DNA from: DASXUL01 sp036504855
Lineage (GTDB): Bacteria > Armatimonadota > DTGP01 > JAKQQT01
Direction: 5' to 3'
NCBI GenBank assembly: GCA_036504855.1
Contig: DASXUL010000122.1
Coordinates: 27,202 to 91,201 of the forward strand
DNA length: 64,000 bases
Shown in pieces: positions 42,489-50,681 of this stretch (position 1 is its first letter; each line of letters starts with the position of its first letter). The notes beneath the pieces were generated by a model. That model did not search any database. It saw only the letters and a list, made by a program, of their open reading frames with translations, and was not told where the DNA came from. The position numbers and the translations under genes are program-made.

Positions 42489-44314
42489 TCCACCGTCACG
42501 CTCTTCGCGAGGTTGCGGGGCTGGTCGATCTCGCGCTTCAGTTCGCGCGCAATATAGTAGGCAAGCAACTGGAGCGGAACGATGGAGAGGATCGGCATGA
42601 AGGCGTCATCGGTGTCCGGCACGTTGATGACATGGTCCACAATGCGAGCCGTGTCCAGGTCGCTGGCCCGGACCACGCCGATGGTGCGGGCATTGCGCGC
42701 GGAGACCTCCTGGATGTTGCTCATCATCTTGTCGCGCAGCGCTGTCTGTGTGGCCAGGCACACCACGGGCACCTGCGGCGCCACGAGGGCCAGGGGGCCA
42801 TGCTTCAGCTCGCCCGCGGCGTACGCTTCGGCGTGGATGTAGGAGATCTCCTTCAGCTTGAGGGCGCCTTCCATCGCCACGGCGTAATCCAATCCGCGGC
42901 CAATGTAGAAGAAGTCCTGCGTGTTCCAGAGGCGTTGGGCGAGGTTGATGACCAGGTTTTCATGCTCCAGAACGCGCTGAACCAGGTCCGGAAGCCGCTT
43001 CAGCTCCGTTACGTAATGGCAAAGCCGGTCCGGCGGAAGCGTGCCCCGCACGGCGGCGAGGTGGAGACCCAGTTGATAGAGCACGGCGAGTTGCGTCAGA
43101 TACGCTTTGGTGGAGGCCACACAGATCTCAGGACCCGCCCAGGTGTAGAGCACGTGGTCGGCCTCCCGCGCGATCGTGCTCCCGACGGCATTCACCACGG
43201 CCACCGCTGTGGAGCCCTGCTCGCGGGCCGCGCGCAGCGCCGCCAGCGTGTCGGCGGTCTCACCGCTTTGGCTGACGACGACCACGAGGGCATCTTCGAG
43301 GAGGAGCGGTTCGCGGTAACGGAACTCGCTGGCCATCTGGGCCTCAACCGGGAGGCGCAGGATGGTCTCCCAGAACAGCTTGGCCACATAGCCGGCGTGG
43401 TAGGCGGTGCCGCAGGCGACCACCACGATGCGCCGGTATCCCCGGATGGCTTCCGCCGAAAGGCCCAGTTCATCGGAGAGGTCCACCCGGTTGTCGTCGG
43501 TCAGGCGTCCGCGGAAGGCGTCGCGTAGCGTCGCGGGCTGGTCATGGATCTCCTTGCGCATGAAATGCTCGTACCCGCCCTTGGTGGCGGACTCCGCGTC
43601 CCATGTGACGTGCAGCGGCGCGCGCTCGCGCGGCTCTCCGGAGAGAGATGTGAGCTCCACCCCGCTGGGGGTGACCACTCCAACGTCGCCGTCTTCCAGC
43701 ACCAGCACGTCGCGCGTGTGTTCCAGGACGGCCGGGATATCAGAGGCCACGTAGACGCCGTCCGGTGCGGGTCCGATGACCAGCGGGCTGTCCTTTCGGG
43801 CAACCAGGATCTTCCCCGGTTCCATGGCGCAGACCGCGGCCACCGCGTACGATCCGTGGAGTTCGCCGAGGGCTTGGCGGAAGGCGGCGAGGAAGTCGCC
43901 CTCATAGTAACGGGCGATCAACTGAGGGATGACTTCGGTGTCGGTTTGAGAGGCGAACGGCACGCCCTCCGCCTCCAGGCGCGCGCGGAGAACGCGGTGG
44001 TTCTCCACAATGCCGTTGTGGACCACGGCGAAGCGGCCGGACGCATCCGTGTGGGGGTGAGCGTTAGCCGTGCTAGGAACCCCGTGCGTGGCCCAACGCG
44101 TGTGGGCGATGCCGGTGGTGGCCAGCGGGCGCTCCTCGTGAACGATGCGTTCCAGTTCGGCGATCTTTCCGACCGACTTCGTTACTTCGAGCCCATCGGC
44201 ATCCACAACGGCGATGCCGGCTGAATCATAGCCGCGGTATTCCAGTTTCTTCAGGGCCTCAAGGATGAGCGGCGTGCTAGAACGGGAGCCCACATATCCG
44301 GTGATCCCACACAT
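42485..44314 (-). CDS. glmS: Glutamine-fructose-6-phosphate aminotransferase (isomerizing)
   Basis: A 609-residue GlcN-6-P synthase, the first step to UDP-GlcNAc. The N-terminal glutaminase domain starts MCGITGYVG, with the nucleophilic Cys as residue 2, and has GIAHTRWATHG and NGIVEN. The two C-terminal SIS isomerase domains include ACGTAYHAGYVAK, SQSGETADTLAALR and ELKHGPLAL, ending NLAKSVTVE as expected. ATG 44314 is forced by the Cys position, although the frame stays open for 63 codons upstream. It lies 35 nt after pth and overlaps the propeller gene by ATGA. No glmS ribozyme signature is seen in the short gap before it. Confidence 0.97.
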   Translation of the reverse strand: MCGITGYVGSRSSTPLILEALKKLEYRGYDSAGIAVVDADGLEVTKSVGKIAELERIVHEERPLATTGIAHTRWATHGVPSTANAHPHTDASGRFAVVHNGIVENHRVLRARLEAEGVPFASQTDTEVIPQLIARYYEGDFLAAFRQALGELHGSYAVAAVCAMEPGKILVARKDSPLVIGPAPDGVYVASDIPAVLEHTRDVLVLEDGDVGVVTPSGVELTSLSGEPRERAPLHVTWDAESATKGGYEHFMRKEIHDQPATLRDAFRGRLTDDNRVDLSDELGLSAEAIRGYRRIVVVACGTAYHAGYVAKLFWETILRLPVEAQMASEFRYREPLLLEDALVVVVSQSGETADTLAALRAAREQGSTAVAVVNAVGSTIAREADHVLYTWAGPEICVASTKAYLTQLAVLYQLGLHLAAVRGTLPPDRLCHYVTELKRLPDLVQRVLEHENLVINLAQRLWNTQDFFYIGRGLDYAVAMEGALKLKEISYIHAEAYAAGELKHGPLALVAPQVPVVCLATQTALRDKMMSNIQEVSARNARTIGVVRASDLDTARIVDHVINVPDTDDAFMPILSIVPLQLLAYYIARELKREIDQPRNLAKSVTVE

Positions 44315-44349
44315 AGTTGCGTCCTCTCTGTATGTTGCGTCTGAAGGTT

Positions 44350-44964
44350 CTACACCGTCTCTGCGGGCGGCGTTTCCGCGGCGGGCGGTTTTTGCCTCTG
44401 CGGCTTCGGGTTGAAGCGGTTCATCGCCGGGGCGACGCCGTCGCGCATTGCCATCAGCGCCGCCTCTACTGCGAGTTCCGTTGCCTCGTGAACGGTCTCC
44501 CATTCCTCTTTGCGGAATGTGCCCAGAACGTGGTCGATGGCATCACCTGTCGGCGAGCCGACGCCGATGCGAACACGGGGGAAGCCGGGGCCGAGGTGCG
44601 CCACCAAGGACTTCATGCCGTTGTGCGTGCCGGCCGAGCCATCGGGCCGGATGCGGATGCGCCCCAGCGGCAGATCGAAATCATCCGTGATGACCATCAC
44701 ATCGGCTGGCCCGACCTTGTAGAACTGCATCACGGCGCGCACGGCCTCTCCAGACAGGTTCATGTAGGTGAGGGGCTTTACCAGGAGCAGCTTCTCACCG
44801 GAGCCAGGCGCTTCCGTTTCCGCCAGGTCCGCGCGGAATCGGCGGTCGGAGCGGAACTTCAGCGAGCGTTGTTGGGCGAATCGGTCCAGGGCCATCCAGC
44901 CGACGTTGTGCCGAGTTGTCTCGTATTGGGCGCCTGGATTTCCCAGGCCGACAAGGAGTTTCAC
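44350..44964 (-). CDS. pth: Peptidyl-tRNA hydrolase
   Basis: A 204-residue enzyme recycling peptidyl-tRNA released from stalled ribosomes. The family start KLLVGLGNPGAQYETTRHNVG carries the catalytic His and Asn. KPLTYMNLSGEAV, ITDDFDLPLGRIRIR and GSAGTHNGMKS follow. The C-terminal ~20 residues are a Pro-rich tail (QKPPAAETPPAETV). The start is GTG 44964, where the motif must begin; the longer open frame upstream is antisense to the histidine kinase gene. A TATCCT box ends six bases before the GTG, so the mRNA may be leaderless. It is the first gene of the pth-glmS-propeller-glmU-prs array. Confidence 0.94.
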   Translation of the reverse strand: MKLLVGLGNPGAQYETTRHNVGWMALDRFAQQRSLKFRSDRRFRADLAETEAPGSGEKLLLVKPLTYMNLSGEAVRAVMQFYKVGPADVMVITDDFDLPLGRIRIRPDGSAGTHNGMKSLVAHLGPGFPRVRIGVGSPTGDAIDHVLGTFRKEEWETVHEATELAVEAALMAMRDGVAPAMNRFNPKPQRQKPPAAETPPAETV

Positions 44965-44976
44965 ATAGGCAGGATA
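44965..44976 (-). promoter_or_regulatory. -10 box placed for a leaderless pth transcript
   Basis: On the minus strand TATCCT (44976-44971) is followed by six bases and the GTG start of pth. This is the same spacing as TATAAT before the folC GTG. No ribosome binding site lies between them. Confidence 0.4.
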
Positions 44977-45115
44977 GCATCCGACCCGGCAATCGGAACG
45001 ACCATGGTCCTTCGCCTCCAACTCATCGCGCTGCTTTGGTTGCGGCCGGCAGCGCCCATCGGGTGGTGTTCTTGCGCCAGGGCGTCCCTTGAACTCTAAG
45101 GGGGCCGTCCACATA

Positions 45116-47539
45116 ATGGGCATGTGCGGCCCGCGGGCGCGCACGAAGCCGCGTATGCAAGTTCCACCGCCCTCTCCGGCCAACGGCCCTCTCCCGCGCG
45201 ATAGCGAGGCGCTCTTACGCCTGCCTGTTGGCGTCGCGCGCCTCGGTTCCGACGGCGTCATCCTTTCAGCCAACTTGCGGCTTGTGGAGTTGTTCGGTAT
45301 TCCATCGGAAACCCTACTCGGCCGCGCCCTCGTGGACCTTGCGGATGAGCGTGACCATGACGCTCTCCGGGGCGCGCTCGTATCGGCGGCGGCGGGCCTT
45401 CTGGCCCGGGTCACCATCGGCTTTCTCCGCGCCGACGGAGCCCCACTCTGCGCCGCACTCTCGGTGGGCGCCTCCGAAGGCGGCTTTCTGGCGGTACTGA
45501 CCGACATCAGCGAGCACGCGTCCGCCGCTGAGGACCTGCGATGGCACGAGCGCCAGTTCCGGGCGGTGAGCGAAAATGCGCTTGATGTCATCTCTCGCTT
45601 CGACTCAAACCTCCGTTACGTCTATGTGAACCCCGCAATCCACAGGGTCACCGGGTATCCCCCTAGCGCCTTCGTGGGACGCACCGTAGCGGAGACCTCC
45701 TCGTCACCCGAGATGAGGGCATTCTGGACGCGGAACCTCACCGAGGCGTTCCGACGCGGAACAGAGGTGACGGCCGACTTCGAGTATGACGGACCAGACG
45801 GCCGCCGTTACTACCAGACGCGGATCGTTCCCGAGTTTGGCGAGAACGACGCCGTCCTCTCATGCCTTTCGGTTGCCCGCGACGTGACCGATGCGCGCCG
45901 CGCGGAAGAGCGACAGCGGTTCCTCGCCGAGGCTGGTGAGTTGCTCTCCGCATCCCTCGACTATGGGACGACGCTTGAGAGCGTAACGCGCCTGGCGGTC
46001 CCGCGCCTGGCGGACTACTGCGTGGTGGACCTCCTTGAGGATGGAGGCGGCTACCGGCGCGTGGCCGTGGCTCACACGGACCCGGAGCGCGAGCGCCTGA
46101 TGGTGGAACTGCGCTCGAAGTACCCCTTTATGCCCGACGCAACATACGGCGTGCCGGCTGTGGTTCGCACGGGGCGCTCCGAGATGGAGGCGGAGACGCT
46201 GGACGAGTGGCTCGTGGCGGCCGCGCGGGATGAAGAACACCTGCGCCTGATGCACGCCGTGGGAATGGTGTCGTCCATTGTTGTTCCGCTGATCGCCCGG
46301 GGCCGAACGTTGGGCGCCATGTCGTTCCTCACCGCGGAGTCTGGGCGGCGCTACTGCGCGGCGGATCTGGCGTTGTCCGACGATCTGGCGCGCCGCTGCG
46401 CGCTAGCCATCGACAACGCTCGTCTTTACCTTGAGATGCAGGAGATGAGCCGCGCGAAGGACGAGTTCCTGGCCATGCTGAGCCATGAACTCCGAAATCC
46501 GTTGGGCGCCATCTGCAATGCGTTGCACGCCCTGGATCCGGAGACGGGCGGCGTGGAACTCGCCGAGGCGCGGCCCGAGTTGCAGGCCCAGGTGCAGCAC
46601 ATGACGCGACTCGTAAACGACCTCCTCGACGTTGCGCGCATCACCCACGGTCGTATCACGCTTCGTCGAGAGCGCGTGGATTTGCGGCAGGCCGTGAACC
46701 AGGCCATCCAGCCGCTCAGGGCGATGATGGCCGCTCGGAACCAGACGCTCACCGCCTCGCTTCCAGACGAACCCGTGGAACTGGACGCGGATCCCGTGCG
46801 CCTCCACCAGATCATCGCCAACCTCCTTCACAATGCTGCGAAGTACACTCACCGCGGCGGTGAGATCCGCCTGAACGCGAGAGTGGAGGATGGGTTCGCC
46901 TCGGTTACCGTGGAGGATAACGGGGTGGGGATCTCCGTTCACCTTTTGCCGCGCGTGTTCAACGTCTTCAGTCAGGGAGACCGGACGCTGGATCGGGCGG
47001 AGGGCGGACTGGGCATCGGGCTATCGCTCGTGAAGAGCCTGGTGGAACTGCACGGCGGCACAGTGACCGCGAACAGCGACGGACCGGGATGCGGGTCGTC
47101 CTTTGAAGTGCGCCTGCCCATTGCGTCGGAGCGCGTCGTTCAGTCATTGAAACGTGAAGCGGTTCGGCCCCCTCGCGGTTCCGGGCGGACGCGCCGCGTT
47201 CTGGTGGTGGAGGACAACGCTTTCGCGGCGCGGATGCTGGCGCGCATCGTGGCCTCCGCCGGACACGCCGTGTTCGTGGCGCACTCCGGACCGGAGGCAA
47301 TCGAGCTGGCCCGCGTGGAACGCCCCGACACGGTCCTTCTGGATATCGGCCTGCCGGGGCTGGATGGATATGAAGTTGCTCGGCAGTTCCGCGCGGACGA
47401 TGGCCTGCGCTCCGCAACGCTGGTTGCCCTCACCGGCTACGGTCGAGACGAGGATCGCGAGCGGGCGCGCCGAAGCGGGTTCGACCACCATCTGGTGAAG
47501 CCCGTGGACTTCGATGCCTTGCTGAATCTGCTGGCTTAA
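45116..47539 (+). CDS. Hybrid sensor histidine kinase (PAS-PAS-GAF-HisKA-HATPase-REC)
   Basis: An 807-residue soluble hybrid kinase. Two PAS units lie at about 40-145 and 150-270 (SENALDVISRFDSNLRYVYV). A GAF domain follows (about 285-440, SSIVVPLIARGRTLGAMSFL). The H box is FLAMLSHELRNPLGA near residue 455. The ATPase domain has N-box HNAAKYTHRGG, VEDNGVGIS and GGLGIGLSLVKSLVELHGG. The C-terminal receiver (about 690-807) has VEDNAFAARML and phospho-acceptor Asp in LLDIGLPGLDGYE. ATG 45116 follows AAGGGGG; TTG 45089 is an in-frame alternative. It diverges from pth. No partner regulator is adjacent, so output may go through phosphotransfer. Confidence 0.92.
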   Translation: MGMCGPRARTKPRMQVPPPSPANGPLPRDSEALLRLPVGVARLGSDGVILSANLRLVELFGIPSETLLGRALVDLADERDHDALRGALVSAAAGLLARVTIGFLRADGAPLCAALSVGASEGGFLAVLTDISEHASAAEDLRWHERQFRAVSENALDVISRFDSNLRYVYVNPAIHRVTGYPPSAFVGRTVAETSSSPEMRAFWTRNLTEAFRRGTEVTADFEYDGPDGRRYYQTRIVPEFGENDAVLSCLSVARDVTDARRAEERQRFLAEAGELLSASLDYGTTLESVTRLAVPRLADYCVVDLLEDGGGYRRVAVAHTDPERERLMVELRSKYPFMPDATYGVPAVVRTGRSEMEAETLDEWLVAAARDEEHLRLMHAVGMVSSIVVPLIARGRTLGAMSFLTAESGRRYCAADLALSDDLARRCALAIDNARLYLEMQEMSRAKDEFLAMLSHELRNPLGAICNALHALDPETGGVELAEARPELQAQVQHMTRLVNDLLDVARITHGRITLRRERVDLRQAVNQAIQPLRAMMAARNQTLTASLPDEPVELDADPVRLHQIIANLLHNAAKYTHRGGEIRLNARVEDGFASVTVEDNGVGISVHLLPRVFNVFSQGDRTLDRAEGGLGIGLSLVKSLVELHGGTVTANSDGPGCGSSFEVRLPIASERVVQSLKREAVRPPRGSGRTRRVLVVEDNAFAARMLARIVASAGHAVFVAHSGPEAIELARVERPDTVLLDIGLPGLDGYEVARQFRADDGLRSATLVALTGYGRDEDRERARRSGFDHHLVKPVDFDALLNLLA

Positions 47540-47637
47540 CCGCCTCAGACGCGGCGGCCGAGTTTATGCCATCCATCCGGAAGGGTACAAGCGTCTTGAG
47601 GCTGTTAGGGCCTCCGCAAGTGGGGAGGAACGCAAGT

Positions 47638-47790
47638 ATGCTGTACACGATTGTGGCGATTCTGATTGTGCTTTGGCTTTTGGGCCTCGTTGGGCACATT
47701 GGCGGCTCTCTGATTCACCTTCTGCTGGTGGTGGCTGTGGTAGTGTTCATCGTGAACCTGCTGACGGGACGGACGACGACGCAATTGTGA
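47638..47790 (+). CDS. Small DUF5670/Lmo0937-like membrane protein
   Basis: A 50-residue protein made of two short hydrophobic helices (MLYTIVAILIVLWLLGLVGH and IHLLLVVAVVVFIVNLL) joined by a Gly-Gly turn, ending GRTTTQL. This length and the MLYTI...LWLLGL...LIHLLLV pattern fit the lmo0937/DUF5670 family of unknown function. ATG 47638 has the ribosome site GGGGAGGA 8 nt upstream, which is much stronger than neighbouring genes. It is probably highly translated. Confidence 0.8.
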   Translation: MLYTIVAILIVLWLLGLVGHIGGSLIHLLLVVAVVVFIVNLLTGRTTTQL

Positions 47791-47813
47791 CCAGCGCCGC
47801 GGTGTTAACCAAC

Positions 47814-47846
47814 GGCCTCGCGCTTATGAGCGCGGGGCCGTTCGTT
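47814..47846 (+). terminator. Terminator after the small membrane protein gene
   Basis: A 10-bp stem with one G-T pair, GGCCTCGCGC (47814-47823) with GCGCGGGGCC (47830-47839), loop TTATGA, followed by GTTCGTTTG. Confidence 0.65.
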
Positions 47847-47960
47847 TGTTGGATTTATAGGATTATTTCCTCCTTGTAATGGCATGCTAGAAACAGCAGG
47901 CGAGCGGGCGCCGTTTGGACAAGCAGGGGACCTCGGGCGGGCGGCGCGTTGCTGAAACAT

Positions 47961-47998
47961 TTGACGCAAAAAGTCATTGTTGACGCGATGAGTCATTG
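47961..47998 (+). promoter_or_regulatory. Tandem dyad operator upstream of pckA
   Basis: Two abutting 19-bp repeats, TTGACGCAAAAAGTCATTG (47961-47979) and TTGACGCGATGAGTCATTG (47980-47998). Each contains an inverted repeat TGAC-N7-GTCA, so each could bind a dimeric regulator. The centres are 19 bp apart, about two helical turns. The second repeat runs into the -35 box of the pckA promoter. Confidence 0.65.
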
Positions 47999-48025
47999 AT
48001 TCCAGCGCAAATGGGGCCATACAAT
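47996..48025 (+). promoter_or_regulatory. Promoter of pckA
   Basis: TTGATT (47996-48001), 18-base spacer, TACAAT (48020-48025). The predicted leader is about 75 nt. The -35 box overlaps the end of the tandem operator. Confidence 0.6.
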
Positions 48026-48108
48026 GTCGCGTAGGTTATCGAGACGCCCCGCTGACTAGCGATCCGCGGCGGGCGCCGGCTGATTATGAAAGGCTCGTGA
48101 GGAGAGTT

Positions 48109-49680
48109 ATGTCGTACACTTACCTGCAGGATCTGGGCATCGTGCCCGGCCACGTTTATGAGAACCTATCGCCCGCCCACTTGATGGAGGAGTCCGTGAA
48201 GCGCGGCCAGGGCGTTCTGGCGTCGAACGGAGCCATCTCCGTTGACACCGGCGTTCACACGGGGCGAAGTCCGAAGGATAAGTACGTTGTGCGCCGCGCC
48301 AGCAGCGAGGCGAATATCTGGTGGGGGCCCGTTAACCCCGCCCTCGACGCCGATAAGGCGGAACGTCTGCAGGCTCTCGTGGCCGAGCACCTGTGTGGCC
48401 AGGACCTCTTCGTTGTCGACGCTTCCGCAGGCGCTGACGCCGACTACGCCATCCCGGTTCGCGTGGTAACCCCCTATGCGTGGCAGGCCCTGTTCGGACA
48501 GAGCCTTTTCCGCCGCGAGCTGGTGGAAGGCAAGGATGATGAGCGGTGGACCGTTATGTATGCGCCGAAATTCCACGCTCCCGCCGAGGAACTGGGCCTG
48601 CGCACTTCCACCGCCATTGTGCTGGATACCGAGAAGCGGCTTGTTACCATCTGCGGAACGGAATACGCCGGTGAGATGAAGAAGTCCATCTTCACGGTGA
48701 TGAACTACCTGATGCCCCTGCGGGGAGCGCTCTCGATGCACTGCTCCGCGAACGTTGGCCCGAAGGGCGACGTGGCTCTCTTCTTCGGCCTCTCCGGAAC
48801 GGGGAAAACCAGCCTCTCCGCGGACCCTCATCGCGGCCTCATCGGCGACGACGAGCATGTATGGACCGATAACAGCACCTTCAACGTGGAGGGCGGCTGC
48901 TACGCCAAGGCCATCAAGCTCCGCGAGGACAAGGAGCCTGAGATCTACCGCGCCATCCGGTTCGGCACGGTGATGGAAAACGTCGCTCTCGATGAAAAGA
49001 CGCGCACGCCGGATTACAACGACGGCAGCAAGACCGAGAACACCCGCGTGGCCTACCCGCTGGAGTTCATCCCGAACGCCGTGCCGGGAGGCGTCGCCGC
49101 CGCCCCCAGCGCCGTTGTCTTCCTCACCGCCGACGCCTTCGGCGTGATGCCGCCCATCTCCATCCTCACCCCCGAGCAGGCCATGTTTCACTTCCTGAAC
49201 GGGTACACCGCTAAGCTGGCCGGCACGGAAAAGGGCGTCACCGAGCCGGAGGCTACGTTCAGCTCCTGCTTCGGCCAGCCGTTCCTGCCGCATCCGCCGA
49301 AGGTGTACGGCGATATGCTGTCCGCGAAGCTGAAGGAAACCGGCGTGCCGGTGTATCTCGTGAACACGGGCTGGAGCGGAGGCGCGTACGGCGTCGGGAA
49401 TCGCATCGACATCACGTACACCCGAGCCATGGTCAATGCCGCGCTGGACGGCAGCCTCAGGGACGTTCCCACCGTCACCGATCCTATCTTCGGCCTCACG
49501 ATTCCCACTGAGGTGCCTGGCGTGCCCAAGGAGATCCTGAACCCGCGCAACACCTGGGCGGACAAGGACGAGTACGACATTCGCGCAAAGGCGCTGGCCC
49601 AGCGGTTCCACGAAAACTTCAAGAAGTTCCAGACCGCTGTCTCGGAGACCACCCCGCTGGCCGTCGCCGCGCGAAGCTAG
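48109..49680 (+). CDS. pckA: Phosphoenolpyruvate carboxykinase (ATP)
   Basis: A 523-residue ATP-type PEPCK of normal length. It converts oxaloacetate plus ATP to PEP, CO2 and ADP at the head of gluconeogenesis. Motifs are TGVHTGRSPKDKYVV, the PEPCK-specific CSANVG, the P-loop GLSGTGKTSLSADP, the metal/adenine segment LIGDDEHVW, and TENTRVAYPLEFIPNA. ATG 48109 has GAGGAGA 4-10 nt upstream; an open frame begins four codons earlier. The tandem TGAC-N7-GTCA operator at its promoter suggests control by a dimeric regulator, as expected for a gluconeogenic switch gene. A hairpin terminator follows. Confidence 0.97.
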   Translation: MSYTYLQDLGIVPGHVYENLSPAHLMEESVKRGQGVLASNGAISVDTGVHTGRSPKDKYVVRRASSEANIWWGPVNPALDADKAERLQALVAEHLCGQDLFVVDASAGADADYAIPVRVVTPYAWQALFGQSLFRRELVEGKDDERWTVMYAPKFHAPAEELGLRTSTAIVLDTEKRLVTICGTEYAGEMKKSIFTVMNYLMPLRGALSMHCSANVGPKGDVALFFGLSGTGKTSLSADPHRGLIGDDEHVWTDNSTFNVEGGCYAKAIKLREDKEPEIYRAIRFGTVMENVALDEKTRTPDYNDGSKTENTRVAYPLEFIPNAVPGGVAAAPSAVVFLTADAFGVMPPISILTPEQAMFHFLNGYTAKLAGTEKGVTEPEATFSSCFGQPFLPHPPKVYGDMLSAKLKETGVPVYLVNTGWSGGAYGVGNRIDITYTRAMVNAALDGSLRDVPTVTDPIFGLTIPTEVPGVPKEILNPRNTWADKDEYDIRAKALAQRFHENFKKFQTAVSETTPLAVAARS

Positions 49681-49701
49681 CTCGGGCGGATCACATCTGG
49701 C

Positions 49702-49742
49702 ACGGAACGGCACAAAGGTTTTGCTCCTTTGTGCCGTTCTGT
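49702..49742 (+). terminator. Hairpin terminator after pckA
   Basis: A 17-bp stem with one non-Watson-Crick position, ACGGAACGGCACAAAGG (49702-49718) with CCTTTGTGCCGTTCTGT (49726-49742). No T-run follows. Confidence 0.65.
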
Positions 49743-49790
49743 CATCGTGGCGAACCGCTCCAGGCTATATTTAGCGGTGGAGGGACGTCC

Positions 49791-50681
49791 ATGAATCTGG
49801 CGAATCTACAGACCGAAGCGCGTAACGCGCGCACCACGGACATCGACACGCTTTCCACCCTGGAAGCATGCCGGCGGATGAATGACGAAGACCACATTGT
49901 GGCCGATGCCGTGCAGAGTGTGCTCCCCCAGATAGCCGCGGCGGTCGATCTGACGGCGGCGGCGATCCGGGCCGGGGGACGCTTGATCTATGTGGGCGCC
50001 GGCACCAGCGGACGTTTGGGCGTGCTGGATGCCAGCGAGTGTCCCCCAACGTTCGGAGCGCCGAAGGAGATGGTGGTGGGCCTCATCGCCGGCGGGACGA
50101 CGGCGCTCACCGACGCGGTAGAAGGCGTCGAGGACTCGCCGCAGGCAGGGGCGGCCGATATCGAGGCTCTGGGCATTTGCGAACGCGACGTTGTGGTGGG
50201 CATTAGCGCCAGTGGCCGTACTCCCTACGTAACGGGCGCGCTCGACCGCGCGCGCAACGCCGGAGCCGCTACTATCGGCGTCAGCAACTGCGATCCCTCC
50301 AGCATCTCGAGCCATTGCACCATAGCGATTCTGCCAGTTACCGGCCCTGAGGTGATTACCGGCTCCACGCGGCTAAAGGCGGGCACAGCCCAAAAACTGG
50401 TGCTGAACATGATCTCCACACTGGCGATGGTTCGCATTGGCAAGACCTACGGGAACCTGATGGTGGACGTAATGCCCACCAACGCCAAGCTGCGCGACCG
50501 CGCGCGACGCATCCTCGTGACGGCCACCGGTTGCGGCCCCGAGGAGGCGGCCGCGGCGCTGCAGGCCTCGGGCTGTCGCGTGAAGGTGGCCACTGTGATG
50601 ATCCTGTCCGGCCTCACCGCCGAGGAAGCCGCCAATCGGCTGGAGGAGGCCAATGGATTTGTGTCACACGCCATCCGCTGA
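49791..50681 (+). CDS. murQ: N-acetylmuramic acid 6-phosphate etherase
   Basis: A 296-residue SIS-fold enzyme. It cleaves the lactyl ether of MurNAc-6-P to give GlcNAc-6-P and D-lactate, recycling cell-wall sugar. Family marks are the N-terminal IDTLSTLEACRRMNDED, the SIS segment LIYVGAGTSGRLGVLDASE, CPPTFG, GISASGRTPYV, GSTRLKAGTAQKLVLNM and the C-terminal helix EEAANRLEEANG. ATG 49791 has GTGGAGGG upstream and a TATATT box at 49766. It heads a run of overlapping genes (unknown, nth, thioesterase, DUF2007). The GlcNAc-6-P it yields could feed the glm pathway in this window. Confidence 0.94.
   Translation: MNLANLQTEARNARTTDIDTLSTLEACRRMNDEDHIVADAVQSVLPQIAAAVDLTAAAIRAGGRLIYVGAGTSGRLGVLDASECPPTFGAPKEMVVGLIAGGTTALTDAVEGVEDSPQAGAADIEALGICERDVVVGISASGRTPYVTGALDRARNAGAATIGVSNCDPSSISSHCTIAILPVTGPEVITGSTRLKAGTAQKLVLNMISTLAMVRIGKTYGNLMVDVMPTNAKLRDRARRILVTATGCGPEEAAAALQASGCRVKVATVMILSGLTAEEAANRLEEANGFVSHAIR

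Noticed and set aside
44315..44349. glmS ribozyme upstream of glmS
   Set aside because: Only 35 nt separate pth and glmS, too short for the ribozyme, and none of its conserved core is seen.
47961..47998. Short CRISPR-like repeat
   Set aside because: The two 19-bp repeats abut with no spacer and have internal dyad symmetry; this is an operator pattern and no further repeats follow.
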